Origin: Lepas anatifera
Lineage: Eukaryota; Arthropoda; Thecostraca; Lepadidae
DNA: 64,000 nt
Assembly (NCBI GenBank): GCA_034440635.1
Contig: JAOTON010001480.1
Location: forward strand, 310,001-374,000
Reading direction: 5' to 3'
Positions 59,561 through 64,000 of the stretch are shown here, one piece after another. A program made the translations under genes and the position numbers. How positions within the stretch are numbered: the first letter of the stretch is position 1; each line of letters opens with the position of its first letter. The notes beneath the pieces are model-generated. The model worked only from the letters and a program-made list of their open reading frames with translations. It was not told where the DNA came from and did no database searches.

Positions 59561-60350
59561 GGTACCCTATGTCCCAGTCCGCATGCGCAGTAAAATCTGC
59601 AATGAATGAGTGCGAAGATACCGTCATAATCGATTGAAGCATGTTGGTATGTCGTGTGTTTGTCTCCTGGTCTAAACTATCCCTTATAGCCTAATATTCT
59701 TTAGAATTCCTACTGCGCATGTGCAGCACAATGCAGTGTCATAATGCCATCAATTAGGATTAACAGATGATATTCTGCTTTTACTCGCAAAAATTTGAGC
59801 AAAATCGGTCTATTGGCTCCTGAGATAGCCTCCATGACCAGGAGTACTAGTGTGCATGCGCACTGACCTTTGTTGTTACCAAGGGTGACAAAACATTCAT
59901 GCTAACTTTAAGCACGTTGGATTTCCCTCTGTTCAGGTCCTCCTCTGAAATATCCTCGCCTTTCAGGCTTACTTTCATAATTTCTTCTGCGCATGCGCAT
60001 AGCAGTGCAGCTTCAATGACATTTTTGACTTACATTTCGTGCTATTCTTTTATTCGCAAAATTTCAAGGAAATCGATCCGTAGGTTGCCGAGATAGCCTC
60101 TGTTACCATTTGTTCCAGTGCGCATGCGCAGTGACCTTTTGTTTACCTGAATACCACATTCGAAATCTGCATGGTCGATTGCCTCTCTTTGACATTGTTC
60201 GGTAATTTGGTACGGAGTGCAATGAAATCTTCAATCTTGCATATGCTTATATACATACATGGTGGCTATTCAAATGGTGGTAGATACAATGGGCGGAGCT
60301 AGGGGCTGAACTCCCCCTCCCCAATGTCAGAATATCTATGGTTAATACAA
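59561..60350 (+). repeat. T module, right outer copy
   Basis: Palindromic words at about 59,578, 59,714, 59,851, 59,988 and 60,119. Mirror of 1-920. Confidence 0.75.
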
Positions 60351-60406
60351 ACGCAGAAGCTGTTCTGAGGCAATGGCGGGGAAGGCTCCAGTCCCGTACC
60401 AGCTAC

Positions 60407-60568
60407 CATCCTCACTGCTCCCCCGTCCGAAATGTCTCCCATGAGCTATCTCAGCACGGCTCTGGACCCTGCTACTGTTCCCTAGACCATCCTCACTGCT
60501 CCCCCGTCCGAAATGTCTCCCATGAGCTATCTCAGCACGGCTCTGGACCCTGCTACCGTTCCCTAGAC
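60407..60568 (+). repeat. 81-bp tandem duplication
   Basis: Two copies starting CATCCTCACTGCTCCCCCG at 60,407 and 60,488, differing at about one base. The window start shows the inverted counterpart of the first copy; whether the second exists there is outside the window. 81 bp equals 27 codons, so frames stay open, but there is no other sign of coding. Confidence 0.85.
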
Positions 60569-60679
60569 CCCTGAGGGCATCACTGCTCACTTCCTCGGAT
60601 CTCTAAACACGCCTCGGCACCCTCTGCCCTCTAGTCAGGCTCCCGTCCACCCCGACCGGCTAGCCACCCGCTGTATGCA

Positions 60680-61770
60680 CTCGGATAGAAATGTTATGCC
60701 CCTCTTGTACGCATTCACCGGCTGCAGCCTACTGCCGCAGCACAGAAGGTCCATGCAAGAAGGGCAGAATGACGTCACTACTGCTGCGGGAAAAACGGAA
60801 CCGAAGTATTTTGCCTCTCAGTGGCGAACTAGTCTTCGGAGCGTCATGAAACAAAAACGGCAGAGCTTATAATTTCCCATACTACAAGCATAAAGAGAGC
60901 CATATATCTCAGTTGAGTATAAAGGCACTTTATCACGTGATGAATCTATTGCAATCTATGAAAACCGCATCAAATTCAGTCTTTATCATCATATAGCTCA
61001 AAACCTATGGGAGACGCGTGGGTATGGTCAGGCAGACGGTTGTCGAACTTGAGCCGGGCTTTCTTTTGGTACCAATTTCGAAAATAAAATTTGGAAATAT
61101 GTAGTCATAAATTCCCAGAAAAAGACAAAAAAATTTTGTATTTTTTGCAGACAAATATTTCCCATTAACTCAGAAATTTGAGTTTAAAATATGTTATTGT
61201 AATGACAATACCCATCTAAACAAAGAAAACTGCATTAAAAAATGTCCAGAATTTGGAAAGTTATATGGTTTAAAATTTTAGGCCATAATTGCAATGTTTT
61301 GGAAAAAGGGCCAAAACTGACCTTCAAAATTATGTTTTTGGTTCAGTTTAGTGTCTATGCAGTAATGCACAGTCCATTATAACTTTAAAAAACCAAATTG
61401 GAACACCTAGCATCATATCATTAGATATTTCGAACTTATAACTTTGGTAATGCATTTCACTACGAGTTGGAGGTAAAGGTTTCAAAAAATCATTTTGGAA
61501 GTACAAATTTGGATTTTTGCTTCAAACTTTGAGCAACAAGTGGTAATTAATTGTGTGTAAAAGAGTGTAAGTTTGAGAGCTGTAGACTATAAATAGAAAA
61601 ACATAAAAATAAAAGTTTAGAAAAATATAATCCAAAATTTTGGAAAACCTTTTGCAAAATTCCAAAATCTGCAGCCGTCGTGATTTTTTATGGGTTCCTG
61701 CCTTTCATCCCTGCAAGTTTCAAGTATCTGATACCAGTCCTCAGAACAGACAACAACTACTACTACTACG
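60680..61770 (-). repeat. Beta module, copy 3 (PLE empty site)
   Basis: Begins GCACTCGGATAGAAATGTTATGCC, uninterrupted, whereas the copy at 44,688 is preceded by the Penelope element. It runs to CTACTACTACTAC at about 61,760. It is more diverged than the two arm copies are from each other. It lies outside the inverted repeat. Confidence 0.72.
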
Positions 61771-61793
61771 GACAACAGAGACTAGAGAAAACT

Positions 61794-61840
61794 GTCAGTA
61801 TAGAAGCCGTTTCTCACTTCGTTCGTCACCGGCTTCTGAC
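61794..61840 (-). other. Hairpin shared with alpha and gamma units
   Basis: Same 47-bp hairpin as at 9,772 and 50,271. The stop codon of the OTU-like fragment (61,826-61,828) lies within it. Confidence 0.65.
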
Positions 61841-62669
61841 GGATGCCTGTTTCTGAACTCTGCGCTGTTCTGGATCACTTGGACGTGAGCTGGGCACTGC
61901 GTGGCTTACTGCTCTAGCTATCCGCAGGGGAAACGGATCCAAAAGATTCACCTGAATAGCTTGTAAAAAATCAAACCTTTCTGGCATTGTTGGCACGACA
62001 GTCCGCGCCGTTTCACGTAGCCATTCATAGTGGTTGCTGCAATGAAGTATGTAAATACTACCAATTGGCCCACCCATAATTCCAGGCTTCAAGAAAGAGG
62101 GGACCCACTTCCATCTCACGCCTTCTAAGCAATACACAAACACTTCAACACCATAAATATGCGGCACACATACCTGATGCAGGTTCGAAACCCAGTGGTT
62201 TCGGTTCAGAAAAAGACGGTCTCTCAATTGACAATTGGCGTAACTCGTCTGCATATACAGTATGGGACTCAGGCGTGTCCTCGAACCTCATCATACTGTA
62301 AAACCTCGGGTTGATGGCAATAAAATCCGCTATATTGCGCATCACTATGTACTGGTCCAGTCCTAGCGCTTGCGCGATACTGATATATCCGCACCAACCA
62401 GCACCTGAATTTTTTTCTAACGTGAATCGGTGATTTCCACATACAACATTTACTGCCTGATTCCTGTGTACTGGGTGGTGCCTTCCACCTCCGCCTCGCA
62501 TTAGATGTACTGACCCATCGCCGATTAACCTCAGGAAAGATTTCATTGCTGCGTCATGAGTATCAAGGGCAGTACGATGATGTCCATTCAGGCCTATTCG
62601 CAACCGATATGTTTCGAGATCCACCATGATAATGAATCGTTTCCTTGTTTCTTTGGCAAACAGAAGCAA
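61826..62669 (-). pseudogene. OTU-like cysteine protease fragment, frameshifted
   Basis: Two overlapping minus frames (62,669-62,145 and 62,254-61,826) look like one gene with a frameshift near 62,150-62,195. The first has the word KNSGAGWCGYISIAQALGL with a candidate nucleophile Cys (residue 93). The second has IYILHCSNHYEWL with a candidate His (residue 75), about 120 codons further on. A Cys followed about 120 residues later by His-Tyr-Glu suits OTU-type deubiquitinase folds. Such domains also occur in transposon proteins, e.g. some animal Helitrons. The Asp-Gly-x-Cys form of classic OTU is not present, so the family call is tentative. A CAGGTATGT donor-like word at the shift makes an intron an alternative. 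Confidence 0.45.
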
Positions 62670-63020
62670 CCAAGACTCTGGACAACAAAAATGCTGCTTA
62701 TTTGTTGTATTTTTCTTTTTCTAGTTTTGTATGTTTTGTATTTTTTGTTTTTATATGTTTTTATTTTTTTATTTGTCAGTGATTTCCGACGGTAAACCGT
62801 TGGTCAGGAATGAACAACAAATAAAAACAAAGAAAATGATTTCTTTGGTATATGGCTCACTTTTGAAAAGATCTGCAGCCTATCCAGTCCAGTCCAATAG
62901 ATGCTAAAATGGCATTGGATTGTTGCATTTGGCCTCCAGTATCTCATCTGTAAAGTAGGAATAGTTTTAGTGCTTTTAATATGACAACAGGGTTTTCGGC
63001 TTCGTGCAAATTTCGGCTGG
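62670..63020. other. AT-rich sequence without recognised features
   Basis: T-rich tract at about 62,695-62,780 (TTTTTATATG, TTTTTTATTTG). It is followed by sequence with no repeat partner in the window and no convincing frame. It may be the upstream part of the element carrying the OTU fragment. Confidence 0.4.
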
Positions 63021-63517
63021 ATGTGCCCATGTAAAGAATCCCTTGCTAAGTAGTGCACCACAACAGTTCCCTCCCTGAATCAAGTTATGCAGGGTCCTGT
63101 CTAATTCCCGTTCCCTGAATCCGCGCATGGCTTAAATCCCCTTCCCTGGACGCGCTGGAAATAAGAATGCCTTGCTCTGTAGTGCAGCACAACAGTTTCC
63201 CCCTCCTGAATCCGCCTATGACAAGTATCATTTATTATAGTATCATCTCCTTTCCCTCCCCTGTAGCCGCGTAAGCCAAATATGCTTTGTTTTACAGGGT
63301 CCCGTCCACTTACCAGTTGCCTAAATCCCTTTCCCTGGACGTGCCTATGCCAATAATCCCTTGCTCTGTAGAGCGCTGCAACTTTCCTCCTCCTGAATCC
63401 GCCTACGCAAAGCAGACTTTTTTATACAGGGTCCCATCTACTTCCCCCTGGATCCGCCCATTACCTATGTGCCCTTCCTTGGATGTGCCTATGCCAAGAA
63501 TCTCTTGCCCTGTAAAG

Positions 63518-63826
63518 CATAAGCGGATCCAGGGGGGGCAAGGGAAGCACGTACCCCCCCCATCGACCCTCGGCGCCCCCCTGAAAGGTCGATGGCGCCC
63601 CCTGAAATGTCGCTTCCCATCCCCCCAGGATACGAAAGTCGGCGCCCACTGACAGGATTTGGCGCCCACCTGATAGGTTTTGCCGGTTATAAGTGGCGCC
63701 CCCTGGTCCGGATGGCGCCCCCCTGGTCCGGATGGCGCCCCCTGGTCCGGATGGCGCCCCCCTGGTCCGGATGGCGCCCCCCGGTAAGGTGCCCTCCCCC
63801 GATCGGCAATCCTGGATCCGCCTATG
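63518..63826 (+). mobile_element. Intact hAT-type MITE, 309 bp, with 8-bp TSD
   Basis: Terminal inverted repeats are CATAAGCGGATCCAGG and, from the right, CATAGGCGGATCCAGG (15 of 16). The target duplication CTGTAAAG is at 63,510-63,517 and 63,827-63,834, and its removal restores a CTGTAAAGTGCCGCAAC array unit. CA-starting ends plus an 8-bp duplication are characteristic of hAT. It contains a short tandem repeat at about 63,693-63,783. No transposase; the 90-codon frame across it is a product of the repeat. Confidence 0.85.
63693..63783 (+). repeat. 18-20 bp tandem repeat inside the hAT MITE
   Basis: Four to five units of GGCGCCCCCTGGTCCGGAT with C-run length changes. A single unit occupies this position in the related element end at 42,290. 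The expansion is therefore particular to this copy. Confidence 0.8.
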
Positions 63827-64000
63827 CTGTAAAGTGCCGCAACAGTTCCACGCTCCTAAATCCGCCTACACAGGGTCCCGTCTCCTTCCCTCCCCTGAAT
63901 CCGCCCAGGGCCGAAATCCACCGCACCGCAACAGCTTCCTGTTCCTCTCCTCCAACCGCCTGTGACAAAAATCCCTTGAGCGTTCCTCTTTCATGGGGAT

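Larger units (their letters stand above)
43220..60471 (-). repeat. Right arm of large inverted repeat
   Basis: Inverted partner of 1-28,312, separated from it by a 14.9 kb centre. Collinear segments share constant coordinate sums: about 71,532 for 43.2-50.1 kb, about 72,040 for 51-54.7 kb, and about 60,472 to 60,435 for 57.5-60.5 kb. Each change of sum marks an indel between arms. At the outer end an 81-bp sequence is present twice here. Confidence 0.9.
63021..64000 (-). repeat. Degenerate tandem repeat, about 140-190 bp unit
   Basis: Recurrent words are CCTTGCTCTGTAG (about 63,170 and 63,360; variants at about 63,040 and 63,500), CAGGGTCCCGTC (63,296; variants at 63,091, 63,427 and 63,876) and CTGAATCCGCC. 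Their spacing is uneven. It is interrupted by the hAT MITE and runs off the window end. Unrelated to the 50-bp arrays except for the short GAATCCGCC word. Confidence 0.6.

Noticed and set aside
1..60471. A single giant transposon with 17-28 kb terminal inverted repeats (e.g. Polinton/Maverick-like).
   Set aside because: The centre has no integrase, polymerase B or capsid-like genes, the arms are unequal, and the inner arm ends cut through other elements.
62145..62669. The OTU-like fragment as a functional host deubiquitinase.
   Set aside because: Frameshifted, lacks the usual Asp-Gly-x-Cys motif, and adjoins repeat modules. A transposon remnant is more likely.
63693..63965. A Pro/Gly-rich frame with repeated GPDGAP-type words, collagen-like at first sight.
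   Set aside because: Produced by the 18-20 bp tandem repeat inside a non-coding hAT MITE.

Overview
This window looks like a repeat-dense intergenic or satellite-like block from an animal genome, most likely an invertebrate. I see no intact host gene. The evidence is the content: a Penelope-like retroelement with a GIY-YIG endonuclease, a tRNA-headed SINE, hAT-type and TTAA-target MITEs, and long minisatellite arrays. I cannot name the species. Most short open frames here, including those of 60-130 codons, are translations of the minisatellite or of repeated modules.

Layout. Bases 1-28,312 and 43,220-60,471 are inverted copies of each other around a 14.9 kb centre, and the left arm runs off the window edge. 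Matching positions add up to about 60,472 at the outer ends and about 71,532 at the inner ends. The difference is mainly one extra segment of about 12.8 kb in the left arm (about 5.75-18.56 kb), flanked by directly repeated modules. Everything from 28,313 rightwards has one orientation and everything left of it the other. Position 28,312/28,313 is therefore a sharp junction, cutting a Penelope reverse transcriptase on one side and a repeat module on the other.

The block is built from a few modules. (1) A 50-bp minisatellite forms 13 arrays, together roughly a third of the window; each monomer contains the word CATAGGCGGATCCAGG. (2) hAT-family MITEs carry that same word as their terminal inverted repeat; a clean copy at 63,518-63,826 has an 8-bp target duplication. 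(3) An 'alpha' module of about 1.3 kb recurs between arrays; two diverged relatives ('beta', 'gamma') replace its distal half in some units. (4) A 'T' module holds GCGCATGCGC-type palindromes every 131-137 bp. (5) A 'type 2' tail of about 0.7 kb replaces the hAT tail in some units.

Insertions into this framework can be resolved by comparing copies. They are a Penelope-like element at 42,665-44,687 with an 11-bp target duplication and an empty-site copy at 60,68x; its broken inverted copy at 26,846-28,312; two related TTAA MITEs (30,969-31,804 and 37,735-38,759); a tRNA-derived SINE (29,863-30,044); and a probable LINE 3' end (33,359-33,534).

The right edge (60.6-64 kb) lies outside the inverted repeat. 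It holds a beta module, a frameshifted gene fragment resembling an OTU-like cysteine protease whose stop codon lies inside a hairpin shared with the alpha/gamma units, and a degenerate tandem array interrupted by the hAT MITE. One reading is that the OTU fragment is what remains of the coding part of an autonomous element whose distal ends are the alpha/beta/gamma modules. That is inference.
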